Origin: an uncultured Alphaproteobacteria bacterium
GTDB lineage: Bacteria; Pseudomonadota; Alphaproteobacteria; Rhodobacterales; Rhodobacteraceae
Length of the DNA: 46,670 nucleotides
Assembly (NCBI GenBank): GCA_902600895.1
Contig: CACKLF010000012.1
Span: 1-46,670, forward strand
Direction of reading: 5' to 3'
The notes beneath the pieces were generated by a model, which had not been told where the DNA came from, searched no databases, and saw only the letters and a program-made list of their open reading frames with translations. Each line of letters starts with the position of its first letter. The first letter of the stretch is position 1. Shown piece after piece: positions 20,123 to 29,343 of this stretch. Both the position numbers and the translations under genes were made by a program.

Positions 20123-20707
20123 ATGGCAAAGTTATACTTTAACTATTCAACAATGAACGCAGGTAAAACTACCGTATTGCTGCAGGCTGCCCATAACTAC
20201 TTAGAAAGGGGAATGACACCATTTTTACTTACTGCAAGTATTGATACGAGGTCTGGTCCTGGAAATATTAGGAGCCGTATCGGCCTTAAAAAATCTGCTC
20301 ACGTTTTTTCTGAATCAGCAAATCTTTTTACTCAGGTTATTGAGGCCAATTTAAAGGAAAGAATCTCATGTGTACTTGTAGATGAAGCTCAATTTCTAAC
20401 TGAAAAACAAGTCTGGCAACTTGCAAAGATTGTAGATAATTCAAATATTCCAGTTCTATGCTTTGGTCTGAGAGTTGACTTTCAGGGAAATCTATTTCCT
20501 GGTTCAACGTGCCTCCTAGCTATAGCAGATGAATTGAGAGAGGTTAAAACAATTTGCTTTTGTGGTAAAAAAGCCACAATGGTTATAAGACAATCTAACG
20601 GGAAAACTGTAGCATATGGAGACCAGGTCCAGATTGGAGGAAATGAGAGTTATACTTCGTTATGTCGCAAACATTGGTTGGAAGAGTTTGAAAAAGCAAA
20701 AACTTAA
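20123..20707 (+). CDS. tdk: Thymidine kinase
   Basis: Type II thymidine kinase of 194 residues, salvaging thymidine to dTMP. The P-loop is STMNAGKT (9-16), the catalytic Glu88 lies in VDEAQF, and the zinc site is built from Cys145 and Cys147 (ICFCGKK) with Cys181 and His184 (LCRKHW), as in the E. coli enzyme. The thymidine-binding lasso follows the zinc knuckle (YGDQVQIGGNESY). ATG start, 28 bp after carB on the same strand. Confidence 0.95.
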   Translation: MAKLYFNYSTMNAGKTTVLLQAAHNYLERGMTPFLLTASIDTRSGPGNIRSRIGLKKSAHVFSESANLFTQVIEANLKERISCVLVDEAQFLTEKQVWQLAKIVDNSNIPVLCFGLRVDFQGNLFPGSTCLLAIADELREVKTICFCGKKATMVIRQSNGKTVAYGDQVQIGGNESYTSLCRKHWLEEFEKAKT

Positions 20708-20723
20708 TATTTTTCTCTTTTCA

Positions 20724-21692
20724 TCAAACCACTCTACTTGGGTATTGTTTTTGCCCAAAATGGGCTATTAAGTTGTCGACGGCCAAAAATCCCATAGCAT
20801 CCCGAGCCTCTTGAGTAGCGGAACCAATATGAGGGAGAAGCGTTACATTTTTAAGGCTCGTTAAAGACTGTGGTACGTGAGGTTCGTTTTGGAAGACGTC
20901 TAAACCTGCTCCAGCAATTCTACCTGAGCTTAGGGCATCCACAAGAGCCTCTTGGTCGATAACTTCTCCTCTAGAAGTATTAATCAAATGTGCATGGGCT
21001 CTCATTAAACTTATTTTTTCCTTATTAATGAGTCCGTGGTTGCTTTTATCCCCAGGTAGATGGATCGAAATCACATCTGCCTCCCTGATGACGTGCCCTA
21101 TGCTCTGTGCGGGCCTTGCGGGGAAGTCTATGCTACCAATGTATGAGCGATTAAAATACACTACCTTCATTCCGAAACCTTGATGCGCACGTCTCGCAAC
21201 AGCCTTTCCAATCCTTCCCATTCCAATTACTCCTAAAGTTTTTCCCCTGAGAGAAACTCCCAAATCTTCTACTGGCGAAAATCCACTCCACAAGCCAGAT
21301 CTCAATTTCTTTTCCCACGAGTATGCTTTTCTGGTAGAGGAAAGGATCAGCAATATGGTTAAGTCCGCAGTAGCGTCAGTCAAAACATCAGGTGTATTAG
21401 TCACAACGATATTACTTGATTTTGCAAAATTTAGATCAATATGATCTAAACCCACACCAAAGTTCGAGATTATCTGGGTCTTCCTCTTAGACAAATCCAA
21501 AATAGTTCGAGAAAATTTTTCTGTTACTGAGCATAAGATGCCATCAGCCTCCTCTAGAGCCTTACGAAGTTCCGAACTCGTAAAAAGTTTGTCTGTCTCA
21601 TTCAAAGATACCGTAAAGTGAGATTTCAATTTCTTATTCACTGCTTCGGGCATTCTTCTTGTAACAAGTATTTTTGGTGCGACACTACTCAT
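20724..21692 (-). CDS. D-2-hydroxyacid dehydrogenase (glyoxylate/hydroxypyruvate reductase type)
   Basis: NAD(P)-dependent D-isomer-specific dehydrogenase of 322 residues. The Rossmann motif GMGRIG is at 157-162, and the catalytic set is Arg241 (NTSRGEVID), Glu270 (DVFQNEP) and His288 (LPHIGSAT). After the second strand the sequence reads YFNRS (179-183); a basic residue instead of Asp there suggests NADPH preference. FGVGLDHID (78-86) supports a glyoxylate or hydroxypyruvate reductase, but other 2-oxoacids are possible. Last gene of the minus-strand run YbjN-proC-csaA, 15 bp after csaA. Confidence 0.9.
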   Translation of the reverse strand: MSSVAPKILVTRRMPEAVNKKLKSHFTVSLNETDKLFTSSELRKALEEADGILCSVTEKFSRTILDLSKRKTQIISNFGVGLDHIDLNFAKSSNIVVTNTPDVLTDATADLTILLILSSTRKAYSWEKKLRSGLWSGFSPVEDLGVSLRGKTLGVIGMGRIGKAVARRAHQGFGMKVVYFNRSYIGSIDFPARPAQSIGHVIREADVISIHLPGDKSNHGLINKEKISLMRAHAHLINTSRGEVIDQEALVDALSSGRIAGAGLDVFQNEPHVPQSLTSLKNVTLLPHIGSATQEARDAMGFLAVDNLIAHFGQKQYPSRVV

Positions 21693-21707
21693 TCAAGACA
21701 ATCAATG

Positions 21708-22040
21708 CTAATAAAGCCGAACATTTAGTGGAACTGCTTTTTCCGGCCCAACAAGTACAACATTTCCATGTTGATCGGGAACCCCTAAGACTAAAACTTC
21801 AGACATAATTGGCCCTATCTGTTTTCTTGGAAAATTTACCACGGCAAGAATTAATTTACCAGGCAAATCTCCAAGCGCATAATTTGCTGTCACTTGCGCA
21901 GAACTTTTGCGAACACCGATTTCTCCTCCAAAATCAATTTTAAGGATAAATGCAGGATTTTTTGCCATCGTAAAATGCTCTGCTGAAACAATTTTACCCA
22001 CTCTTATGTCAACCTTTAGAAATTCTTCAAAACTAATCAT
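21708..22040 (-). CDS. csaA: CsaA-type tRNA-binding protein
   Basis: A 110-residue single-domain protein with the EMAP/Trbp111-like OB fold. The family pattern is clear: FLKVDIRVGKIVSAEHF (7-23), LKIDFGGEIGVRKSSAQVTANY (split, about 33-54), and VLVLGVPDQHGNVVLVGP near the end. CsaA binds tRNA and was described in Bacillus as a chaperone helping protein export; the physiological role in alphaproteobacteria is unclear. ATG start, 27 bp after proC. Confidence 0.93.
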   Translation of the reverse strand: MISFEEFLKVDIRVGKIVSAEHFTMAKNPAFILKIDFGGEIGVRKSSAQVTANYALGDLPGKLILAVVNFPRKQIGPIMSEVLVLGVPDQHGNVVLVGPEKAVPLNVRLY

Positions 22041-22067
22041 ATTTTTACATAAAAGATTAAGATTTCA

Positions 22068-22883
22068 CTAGCCCCGCAAGTGTATACTCTTCTTGTGGGC
22101 AGATTTAATTGCTTCTTTCATTGTCAGCCTAAACTTGTCATTATGCAATAAAACACTTAGAGCTGCCTCTGTAGTACCTCCCGGACTGGTAACATTTTCT
22201 CTAAGATTTTTTGGACTCAAATCAGACTTTAGGCTCAATTTACCTGATCCAAATACGGTATGCTTTGCAAGCTTAAGAGAGGTCTTATAAGACAATCCAA
22301 GCTCAACACCAGTACTCGCCATCGCCTCCATCAATAGAAATAAGTAAGCCGGGCCAGACCCTGAAATTGCAGTAACAGCATCAATTGCAAGTTCATTATC
22401 CAACAACACTGTACTTCCAACTGCAGACATGAGCAGCTTGACTTTTTCTAGGTCCTCTCTGTTCATTCGACTTTCTCCATAAATCGCGCTTATTCCGGCA
22501 GAGACAAGAGCTGGAGTGTTGGGCATTACTCTAAAAATGTTGACTTCAGAACTGAATTTGGACTTGAATTTTGACAAAGGTGTTCCGGCAACTACAGATA
22601 TTAAGACAGGGAACATTACGTTTCTTGGAAAAGAGCTCAGTAACTTATCTACAGCCTGAGGCTTCACTGCCAATATACAAACCCCAGCTTTTATAGGAAG
22701 AGTTGGATTTATGTTTGCTCCGTTTTTTGCCAAACTTAACAACTCTTCACTCGGTTTAGGTTCAAATACATAGGTATTTTTTAACTGAAGCCCACTTTTT
22801 ATCCACCCACTTAACAAGGCTCCACCCATTTTTCCATAGCCAAATAGTAATATATTCGACTCAAATATTCTTTTAATAGTCAA
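22068..22883 (-). CDS. proC: Pyrroline-5-carboxylate reductase
   Basis: Last step of proline synthesis, reducing pyrroline-5-carboxylate with NAD(P)H. The 271-residue protein has the Rossmann motif GYGKMGGA (15-22), the segment VMPNTPALVSAGISA (about 118-132), and the C-terminal signature SGSGPAYLFLLMEAM plus NVTSPGGTTEAAL. The start is TTG (22881-22883) with AGGGG (complement 22890-22894) six bases upstream; no nearer in-frame ATG precedes the Rossmann motif. It sits between YbjN and csaA, all minus strand. Confidence 0.95.
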   Translation of the reverse strand: MTIKRIFESNILLFGYGKMGGALLSGWIKSGLQLKNTYVFEPKPSEELLSLAKNGANINPTLPIKAGVCILAVKPQAVDKLLSSFPRNVMFPVLISVVAGTPLSKFKSKFSSEVNIFRVMPNTPALVSAGISAIYGESRMNREDLEKVKLLMSAVGSTVLLDNELAIDAVTAISGSGPAYLFLLMEAMASTGVELGLSYKTSLKLAKHTVFGSGKLSLKSDLSPKNLRENVTSPGGTTEAALSVLLHNDKFRLTMKEAIKSAHKKSIHLRG

Positions 22884-22924
22884 ACTTTACCCCTAATTAA
22901 GTTCCGTATTTATATTTTTCAGTA

Positions 22925-23443
22925 TTAAGCCTCACCATTTGCGCCACCTAGGGCTAAATCTAATGCACCAGGTATGTCACTCTTACCCGAGTAAACCATC
23001 TGGAATACGGGATAATAACTTTCACACAGTTCAAAAGTTCTATTTAACAAATTACTCACTTGTTGATGAGTAAAACCAAAGAGATCTGTCAAAGTTATCC
23101 CATATCTAAAAATTACTAACTCCTTTTCCTGACAATAACTAAATGAACCCATCCATATTTCTTGATTAACTGAATTAAGGACTTCGAATAAGTTATTCTT
23201 ATATTTATCTCTGCTAGTAAGTTCAAATGTACATATAAGCTTTATCATTCCCTGATCTAAACTACTCTTACTCAAAGATAGGAAGTAGTGCCTCCATAGA
23301 CCTTCTATGACTATGGCTACGTGGTCTTCTCCAATTCTATTAAACTCCCAATCATGAGTTTGTGCCAAAGTCTCAGCTATTTCTAATGGATCATTTTCAT
23401 CATAATCAAACAATTTTTTTCCTGAATTACCTTCACATTTCAA
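22925..23443 (-). CDS. YbjN domain-containing protein
   Basis: A 172-residue soluble protein with the YbjN fold, structurally related to type III secretion chaperones; members have been linked to stress tolerance and motility, mechanism unknown. Landmarks are DPLEIAETLAQTHDWEFNRIG, IVIEGLWRHYFLSL, and FRYGITL, all typical of alphaproteobacterial YbjN proteins encoded next to proC. The start appears to be TTG (23441-23443), with only a weak Shine-Dalgarno, so the exact N-terminus is uncertain. Co-directional with proC, 41 bp upstream of it. Confidence 0.85.
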   Translation of the reverse strand: MKCEGNSGKKLFDYDENDPLEIAETLAQTHDWEFNRIGEDHVAIVIEGLWRHYFLSLSKSSLDQGMIKLICTFELTSRDKYKNNLFEVLNSVNQEIWMGSFSYCQEKELVIFRYGITLTDLFGFTHQQVSNLLNRTFELCESYYPVFQMVYSGKSDIPGALDLALGGANGEA

Positions 23444-23620
23444 CTGATAGTCTACTTATAGAATCATAGTACTTTTTGTCGATATGTAAACAACAAGTAG
23501 GTAGAAACAAATTTAAGATACTAGATATTGTATGACTGCTTTAAAAACCGAACGCCTAATAACTTTAAATAAACTTTTCACCGAATTATTCACAGGCCAA
23601 TTCTTTTTAATATTTTATAC

Positions 23621-23863
23621 CTAAGAGCTTTTTCGGGTGCGCTTTTTACTTTTTTTTAATTCTTGCAATTCTTTTTGCATGTCCTCTAATCTCTGTTTCA
23701 GTACGTCTAGCTCCTCACGAGTCACTAAATTACGTTCACTCAACCAACGATCAACTATAGAAGAAAAGACTGTTTCAAATTCTTCTTTGGCTCCTTGAGC
23801 CATGCCTGCAGCAGTTCGAATAAGCTTCGCTAAATCATCGACGAAGGGGTTTTTTGATTGCAT
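23621..23863 (-). CDS. ubiK: Accessory factor UbiK family protein (BMFP domain)
   Basis: An 80-residue helical protein of the YqiC/UbiK family (membrane fusogenic, BMFP domain). In gammaproteobacteria UbiK aids ubiquinone synthesis; the alphaproteobacterial version is presumed similar. The N-terminal amphipathic stretch (VDDLAKLIRTAAGMAQGAKEE) is followed by a C-terminal coiled coil (EELDVLKQRLEDMQKELQEL) and a basic tail. ATG start with AAGG upstream. Divergent from lgt; 177 bp of AT-rich sequence separates it from YbjN, in which I see no gene. Confidence 0.87.
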   Translation of the reverse strand: MQSKNPFVDDLAKLIRTAAGMAQGAKEEFETVFSSIVDRWLSERNLVTREELDVLKQRLEDMQKELQELKKSKKRTRKSS

Positions 23864-23955
23864 GATTAAAACCTTTTCTTAATCAGAATTATATGGCTTA
23901 TATAAAGGTTATTATTGATAATGCAATATTACAGTTAATCTAATACGGACTAATA

Positions 23956-24861
23956 ATGAGTCTAATGTACCCAGAAATAAATCCGATAATATTTTCGCTT
24001 AATTTGTTCGGTATTGAGTTAGCGCTGAGGTACTACTCTCTTTCATATATATTTGGCATACTGATCGCTTGGTGGATAATTTTAACAATTGTAAGAACTA
24101 AAACGATTTGGCCCAATCATCAAATACCTCTGGACTCTAAATCTGTAGAGGATCTGATATTCTATCTGGCTTTGGGAATAATCATCGGAGGTAGAGTGGG
24201 TTATATTCTTTTCTACCAACCTGAAGTGATAATAAATAACCCAATTTTTATCATACAGGTTTGGAAAGGTGGTATGTCTTTTCATGGTGGCTTTCTTGGT
24301 GTCGTAGCATCGGGGCTTCTATTCGCCTACCTACGAAAGATTCCAGTCCTTACACTAGGAGATGTGATAGCTGTTGCTTCACCACCAGGAATTTTTCTTG
24401 GCCGTTTGGCTAATTTTATTAATGGAGAATTATGGGGCAAACCAACATCATCAAATGTAGGAATGATTTTCCCAAGCAAAGATGCTCAAATGTGTCCAGA
24501 TTTTTGGTTAACAATATGCACTAGACATCCAACCCAACTCTATGAAGCGTTATTTGAAGGAGCATTATTGGGAGTAATTTTATTATTCTTTTTGTTTAAA
24601 ATGAAGGGACTTAAGTATCCTGGTCGCTCTATTTCAATTTTTCTTATAATTTATGGCGTTTCACGATTTTTCATTGAGTATTTTCGACAAGCAGATTTGC
24701 AATTTATAACGGATGAAAACCCTTTTGGACACCTAATAATCTTTTCACAAAACATGCTAGAGTATGGGGGATTAACTATGGGACAAATTTTGAGTATTCC
24801 GATGATAATTGTTGGTTTAACTCTTTTCAACTTCTCAAAATTCCATAATTTAAAAAAATGA
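23956..24861 (+). CDS. lgt: Prolipoprotein diacylglyceryl transferase
   Basis: Inner-membrane enzyme that adds diacylglycerol from phosphatidylglycerol to the lipobox cysteine of prolipoproteins. The 301-residue protein has about seven hydrophobic segments. Family landmarks are present: RYYSLSYIFG (25-34), FHGGFLG (109-115) with the essential His110, GRLANFINGELWG (149-161) with the conserved Arg and Asn residues, and RHPTQLYEA (190-198). ATG start at 23956. The stop overlaps the methyltransferase start by 4 bp (ATGA), so the genes are translationally coupled. Confidence 0.96.
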   Translation: MSLMYPEINPIIFSLNLFGIELALRYYSLSYIFGILIAWWIILTIVRTKTIWPNHQIPLDSKSVEDLIFYLALGIIIGGRVGYILFYQPEVIINNPIFIIQVWKGGMSFHGGFLGVVASGLLFAYLRKIPVLTLGDVIAVASPPGIFLGRLANFINGELWGKPTSSNVGMIFPSKDAQMCPDFWLTICTRHPTQLYEALFEGALLGVILLFFLFKMKGLKYPGRSISIFLIIYGVSRFFIEYFRQADLQFITDENPFGHLIIFSQNMLEYGGLTMGQILSIPMIIVGLTLFNFSKFHNLKK

Positions 24862-25934
24862 ATCATCTAACAAATATAATTAGAAGCGCTATAAAAGAGA
24901 CAGGTCCATTAACCATAAAAGAATATATGGAAATATGTCTCTATCATGAGAAATATGGCTACTACATGACCAAGAATCCTGTAGGACGACAGGGAGATTT
25001 CATCACATCTCCTGAAATAAGTCCGGTTTTTGGGGAACTAATTGGAGTTTGGCTTGTGCATACTTGGAAAACTTTAGGTGAGCCTTCCAAATTCAGTTTA
25101 GTTGAACTTGGACCAGGGAATGGAACCCTCCTAAAAGATATTTGGACCGCAACAGCAAAATGGTCTAAATTTCAAAAAGCTGCAGATGTATACCTTTTTG
25201 AAAGGTCAACAGTTTTGCAAAAAACTCAACGTCAAAATCTCAAAAAAATCAATGTAAAATGGATTGAGAGGTTAGAAGAACTACCTGATAAAAAAATGAT
25301 TTGCTTTTCAAATGAGTTTTTTGATGCTTTACCAATAAGACAATTCACCTTCAAAAATCAGAAACTATTTGAGAAGAAAATCTCCCTGAATAGGGAAAAC
25401 GAGTTTAAGTTTGAACTTGTTAAAGTTCAGAAAGGGTTTAATACAAAACCGGAAGAAAAAAAACTCATTGAAAGAGCAATTATTGAATGTAGCGACACTC
25501 AAATTTTTATTCTTAAAACACTTTGTGAGAAAATAAAAAAATTGCAAGGTTGCATCTTAATCATAGATTACGGAGGTGAATATGGAACGGTTGACACGCT
25601 ACAGGGTGTACATAAAAATAAATATTGTGATGTTCTTAGTAACCCAGGAGAAGTTGACATCACATCTCAAGTAGACTTTGGTATAATAACCGATCATTCG
25701 ACATCGTTTGGTGTTCAGCCATCAAAACTAATCAACCAGTCAGATTTTTTAAGAAAAATGGGCATTCTTGACAGATTCGCAAAATTAAAAAAATCGTCTG
25801 ATGAAAAGTTAAGCCAAAATCATCATGCAATACTTCATAGGCTCCTTTCATATGATCAAATGGGCTCCCTTTTTAAAGTCTTAGCTATCAAATCTTCCGA
25901 CTTGATAGACATATATCCTTTTTCATTTAAATAG
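24858..25934 (+). CDS. MidA/NDUFAF7-type SAM-dependent methyltransferase
   Basis: Class I methyltransferase of 358 residues related to mitochondrial NDUFAF7, which dimethylates an arginine of complex I subunit NDUFS2. GRQGDFITSPEISPVFGE (43-60) is the family hallmark, ELGPGNGTLL (83-92) is the SAM-binding glycine motif, and SNEFFDALPIRQF (about 150-162) follows. Bacterial members are usually encoded between lgt and pgeF in alphaproteobacteria, as here. A role in complex I assembly is inferred from the mitochondrial homologue only. Starts inside the lgt stop codon. Confidence 0.92.
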   Translation: MNHLTNIIRSAIKETGPLTIKEYMEICLYHEKYGYYMTKNPVGRQGDFITSPEISPVFGELIGVWLVHTWKTLGEPSKFSLVELGPGNGTLLKDIWTATAKWSKFQKAADVYLFERSTVLQKTQRQNLKKINVKWIERLEELPDKKMICFSNEFFDALPIRQFTFKNQKLFEKKISLNRENEFKFELVKVQKGFNTKPEEKKLIERAIIECSDTQIFILKTLCEKIKKLQGCILIIDYGGEYGTVDTLQGVHKNKYCDVLSNPGEVDITSQVDFGIITDHSTSFGVQPSKLINQSDFLRKMGILDRFAKLKKSSDEKLSQNHHAILHRLLSYDQMGSLFKVLAIKSSDLIDIYPFSFK

Positions 25935-25947
25935 AGGTGAATAAATT

Positions 25948-26712
25948 ATGGGATTTTATTCTTCAAAATTAATTTCTGACAACTGTCATGCCTTTTTTAC
26001 CAAACATCATGGTATACAAAAAGCTGACATTCTCAGCCTTAAAAAGTCTGAATTTAGTAAAATTTCTTTTTCTACTAATAAAAACTTAGAATACATCTCA
26101 AATTATTTTGGCGTAAAACCTAATGACTTGATTTTTTTAACCCAAACTCACTCAAACAAATGCTTTACATTAGACCGAGCAAGGATTTACAAAGAGTGTG
26201 ACTTTATTCCAACCATATTGAAAGGTGACTCCGTAGTATCCAATATTAAGGGTAAAGTTCTTTGTGTCACCACAGCAGATTGTGTTCCTATACTTCTTCT
26301 AGATAAAAAGACAAATATTGCGGGAGCAGTACATTCTGGTTGGAAAGGGGCATTAAACAGAATAGTAGAAAATACTTTAGACGTTTTTGAAAATCTTGGC
26401 TCTAACAGAAAAGATATTGTTGCAGTGATCGGACCCGCAATTAGCCAATCAGTTTATGAAGTGCAATCTGACTTTGTATCTGAATTTAGAAAACAAAACC
26501 CAAGTCACACACAGTTTTTTGAATTTGGTGAAAATACAACCTTTAATTTACCACGGTTTGTTTTGAGTAAGTTAAAAAATTTTGGTGTAGAAAATATTGA
26601 AGAATTATCGAAGTGTACGTTTATCAATAAAGAAAAATTTTTTTCCTATAGAAGATCTACAATTCAAGGAAACATTGAAAATGGCAGACAAATTTCAGCA
26701 ATTAAGGTTTGA
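25948..26712 (+). CDS. pgeF: Peptidoglycan editing factor PgeF (laccase-domain, DUF152)
   Basis: A 254-residue protein of the YfiH family. In E. coli it hydrolyses peptidoglycan precursors carrying L-serine in place of L-alanine; older names call it polyphenol oxidase, and related proteins act on purine nucleosides. The zinc ligands are His68 (TQTHSN), Cys112 (TTADCVP) and His129 (AVHSGWKG), so the site is intact. ATG start, 13 bp after the methyltransferase, GAGGTG upstream. Third gene of the lgt operon. Confidence 0.94.
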   Translation: MGFYSSKLISDNCHAFFTKHHGIQKADILSLKKSEFSKISFSTNKNLEYISNYFGVKPNDLIFLTQTHSNKCFTLDRARIYKECDFIPTILKGDSVVSNIKGKVLCVTTADCVPILLLDKKTNIAGAVHSGWKGALNRIVENTLDVFENLGSNRKDIVAVIGPAISQSVYEVQSDFVSEFRKQNPSHTQFFEFGENTTFNLPRFVLSKLKNFGVENIEELSKCTFINKEKFFSYRRSTIQGNIENGRQISAIKV

Positions 26713-26726
26713 TTGAAAAAATATAT

Positions 26727-26754
26727 TTGCAAGATTAATTCTCGTATGTATACG
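26727..26754 (+). promoter_or_regulatory. Candidate trxB promoter
   Basis: TTGCAA (26727-26732) and TATACG (26749-26754) with 16-base spacing lie in the 118-bp gap before trxB. The -10 region is part of an inverted repeat, CGTAT-GT-ATACG (26743-26754), which could be a binding site or chance. The same two hexamers occur upstream of rpmI. Confidence 0.4.
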
Positions 26755-26830
26755 ATTGATTACTCAATTTCATTCTTAACACCATATGAAATATAGAAAA
26801 TCAAATCTTTAAAAGGAATTAATTTAAAAA

Positions 26831-27763
26831 ATGCATAATAAATTAATTATTATTGGTAGTGGGCCAGCTGGATATACGGCTGGGATATATGCAGCCAGAG
26901 CAATGTTAGAGCCAATACTGTTAAGAGGCCTTCAACCGGGTGGTCAATTAACCATTACTACGGAGGTTGAAAATTGGCCAGGTAACTCCGTAATACAAGG
27001 ACCCGAGTTAATGACGAATATGGAGGCTCATGCAAGATCTGTTGGAGTTACTATTTTGGATGATCACGTGACTAACCTAAATATTGAGGATCGTCCCTTT
27101 AAACTTACCACTGACAAGAATGAGTACTACAGTACAGATGCAGTAATACTGGCAACAGGAGCGCAAGCCAAATGGTTGGGGCTTTCTAGTGAAGAAAAAT
27201 ATAAAGGATTTGGAGTTTCAGCATGTGCTACCTGTGATGGTTTTTTTTATAGGGGCAAAGATGTAATAGTTGTTGGTGGAGGTAATACTGCAGTAGAGGA
27301 AGCAATATTCCTGACAAAATTTGCCCACAAAGTTACACTCATACATAGGAGAGACAAACTTCGAGCTGATCGAATTTTACAAGAAAGATTAATGAGTAAT
27401 AATAAAATTAATATATTATGGAATCACGAGATTATTGAAATACTTGGTAAACAAAATCCACTTGGGGTAAACGGAGTTAAACTTAAGAATGTGACAGACG
27501 GTAAAGTTTCTCAATTGAGTTGTGATGGTGTATTTGTGGCAATTGGACACTCACCAGCAAATGAATTGGTATCAGGAAAATTAGAAATTGAAACAGGAGG
27601 ATACGTAGTAACTGCTCCCGACTCTACAAAAACTTCTGTTGAAGGAATTTTCGCGGCCGGTGACATTACAGACTCAAAATATCGGCAAGCGGTAACCTCT
27701 GCTGGAATGGGCTGTATGGCGGCTTTAGAAGCCGAACAATATTTATCAGAACAAGAAAATTAA
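26831..27763 (+). CDS. trxB: Thioredoxin reductase
   Basis: Flavoenzyme reducing thioredoxin with NADPH. The 310-residue protein shows GSGPAG (9-14) for FAD, the redox pair Cys132/Cys135 in ACATCDGFF, GGGNTAVEEA (149-158) for NADPH and the C-terminal FAAGDITD FAD segment. ATG start; the nearest purine-rich Shine-Dalgarno-like AAAGGA is rather far (13 bases) so translation initiation may be weak. It lies 118 bp after pgeF, probably with its own promoter, and 34 bp before purE. Confidence 0.97.
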   Translation: MHNKLIIIGSGPAGYTAGIYAARAMLEPILLRGLQPGGQLTITTEVENWPGNSVIQGPELMTNMEAHARSVGVTILDDHVTNLNIEDRPFKLTTDKNEYYSTDAVILATGAQAKWLGLSSEEKYKGFGVSACATCDGFFYRGKDVIVVGGGNTAVEEAIFLTKFAHKVTLIHRRDKLRADRILQERLMSNNKINILWNHEIIEILGKQNPLGVNGVKLKNVTDGKVSQLSCDGVFVAIGHSPANELVSGKLEIETGGYVVTAPDSTKTSVEGIFAAGDITDSKYRQAVTSAGMGCMAALEAEQYLSEQEN

Positions 27764-27797
27764 AGTATGCAAAAATTGAATCCAAAGAAAAAAAGAT

Positions 27798-28286
27798 ATG
27801 AATAAACCACTAGTTGGAGTACTAATGGGCAGTCAATCAGACTGGCCGACTATGAAATTGACTGCCTCAGTTCTTGATGATTTTAACGTTTCCTATGAAA
27901 CAAAAATTATATCTGCTCATCGCACACCAAATCGTTTATTTGAGTATGGCAGTACTGCAAAAAAAAATGGATTAAAAGTTTTGATTGCTGGAGCAGGAGG
28001 TGCTGCTCATTTACCTGGAATGATAGCTTCAAAGACTACGTTGCCAGTTATTGGAGTACCTATAAAAAGTGAAATATTAAACGGTGTTGATAGTTTGTAT
28101 TCAATCGTGCAAATGCCAAGAGGAGTACCAGTTGCAACGATGGCTATTGGAGGAGCCGGCGCTTATAACGCAGCCCTTTTTGCTATTTCGATTCTTGGAG
28201 TAAAAAATAGTGACTTATTTGATGAATTAGAGAAAAGAAGAAAAGAGATTTCAAATAAAATTTCAGAGAGTCCAGTTATTGAATGA
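27798..28286 (+). CDS. purE: N5-carboxyaminoimidazole ribonucleotide mutase
   Basis: Class I PurE of 162 residues. It moves the carboxyl group of N5-CAIR to give CAIR in purine synthesis. [10 protein letters not shown] (10-19), the catalytic His41 in SAHRTP, and [12 protein letters not shown] (about 64-75) are the family motifs. ATG start. It is 10 bp upstream of purK, whose product it uses, and together they form the usual purEK pair. Confidence 0.97.
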   Translation: MNKPLVGVLMGSQSDWPTMKLTASVLDDFNVSYETKIISAHRTPNRLFEYGSTAKKNGLKVLIAGAGGAAHLPGMIASKTTLPVIGVPIKSEILNGVDSLYSIVQMPRGVPVATMAIGGAGAYNAALFAISILGVKNSDLFDELEKRRKEISNKISESPVIE

Positions 28287-28296
28287 GCAAGGCTAA

Positions 28297-29343
28297 ATGG
28301 AACTAAAGCAAGGAGATACAATTGGGATTTTAGGGGGTGGTCAACTGGCTCAATTCCTAATAATTGCAGCTACAAAACTTGGTTTCAAAACTGTGGTATT
28401 TGATCCAAGCGAAAAATCACCAGCATTCAGACTTGCAACAAAATATTTTTGTGAACCATTCTCCAATAAAGAAGCATTAAAAAAGTTCTCAAAAATGTGT
28501 AATGTTGTAACTTATGAATTTGAAAATATACCCATATCCGCCATAGACACCATTGGTTCCAACTGTACGGTTCTTCCCAATATTGAAGCGCTCAGGATTG
28601 GACAGAATAGATTTTTAGAAAAGAACTTTGCCCACAGCTTAGGAATAAAAGTAGCTGCATTTTCAATCATAACGGATAGCCAAGACCTTCTGAATTTTCT
28701 AAAAAATAATAATCAATGTGGACTGATAAAAACAAAAACCTCTGGTTATGATGGAAAGGGGCAAATGCTTATCCGTGGCCCAAAGATAAAAAGTGAAGTA
28801 CTTCATATGATTGAAACCCACGAATGTATAGTGGAAGAATTCTTAGAGTTCGAATCAGAAGTTTCTATTATAGCTGCGAGAGGATATACAGGAGCCGTTA
28901 ACACATATGATCCAAGTATTAACTTTCATCGGGATGGCATATTGATAAGTTCAAAAGTACCAGCTGAGATCAATAGAAATATAAAATTAGAGTTAGCATT
29001 AATAGCAGGTAAAATTCTTGACTCTTTGAATTATATTGGCGTGATTGGGATTGAGTTTTTTTTAACAAAAAATGGATTAATATTTAATGAATTTGCACCG
29101 AGAGTACATAATTCAGGGCATTGGACACTAGACGGTTGCCTCATAAATCAATTCGAACAACACATTCGTGCTATAAGTGGGTGGCCCTTAGGATCTACAA
29201 AAAGACATTCGGATGTTATTATGACAAATATTATTGGCAATGTAATTGATAGTAAGATTAACGGCGACAAGTCGATTTATAACTATGGTAAAGATGAAGT
29301 ATATAAAGGTCGGAAGATGGGACATATCAACAAAATAATATAA
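28297..29343 (+). CDS. purK: N5-carboxyaminoimidazole ribonucleotide synthase
   Basis: ATP-grasp enzyme of 348 residues that makes N5-CAIR from AIR, bicarbonate and ATP. GILGGGQLAQ (10-19) begins the preATP-grasp domain, VVTYEFENIP the substrate segment, KTKTSGYDGKGQ the ATP loop, and FNEFAPRVHNSGHWTLDGC the metal and product site. The C-terminus GRKMGHINKII is the normal family end. Just past the stop, the last 41 bp are repeated once (see the repeat at 29305-29389). ATG start, 10 bp after purE. Confidence 0.96.
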   Translation: MELKQGDTIGILGGGQLAQFLIIAATKLGFKTVVFDPSEKSPAFRLATKYFCEPFSNKEALKKFSKMCNVVTYEFENIPISAIDTIGSNCTVLPNIEALRIGQNRFLEKNFAHSLGIKVAAFSIITDSQDLLNFLKNNNQCGLIKTKTSGYDGKGQMLIRGPKIKSEVLHMIETHECIVEEFLEFESEVSIIAARGYTGAVNTYDPSINFHRDGILISSKVPAEINRNIKLELALIAGKILDSLNYIGVIGIEFFLTKNGLIFNEFAPRVHNSGHWTLDGCLINQFEQHIRAISGWPLGSTKRHSDVIMTNIIGNVIDSKINGDKSIYNYGKDEVYKGRKMGHINKII

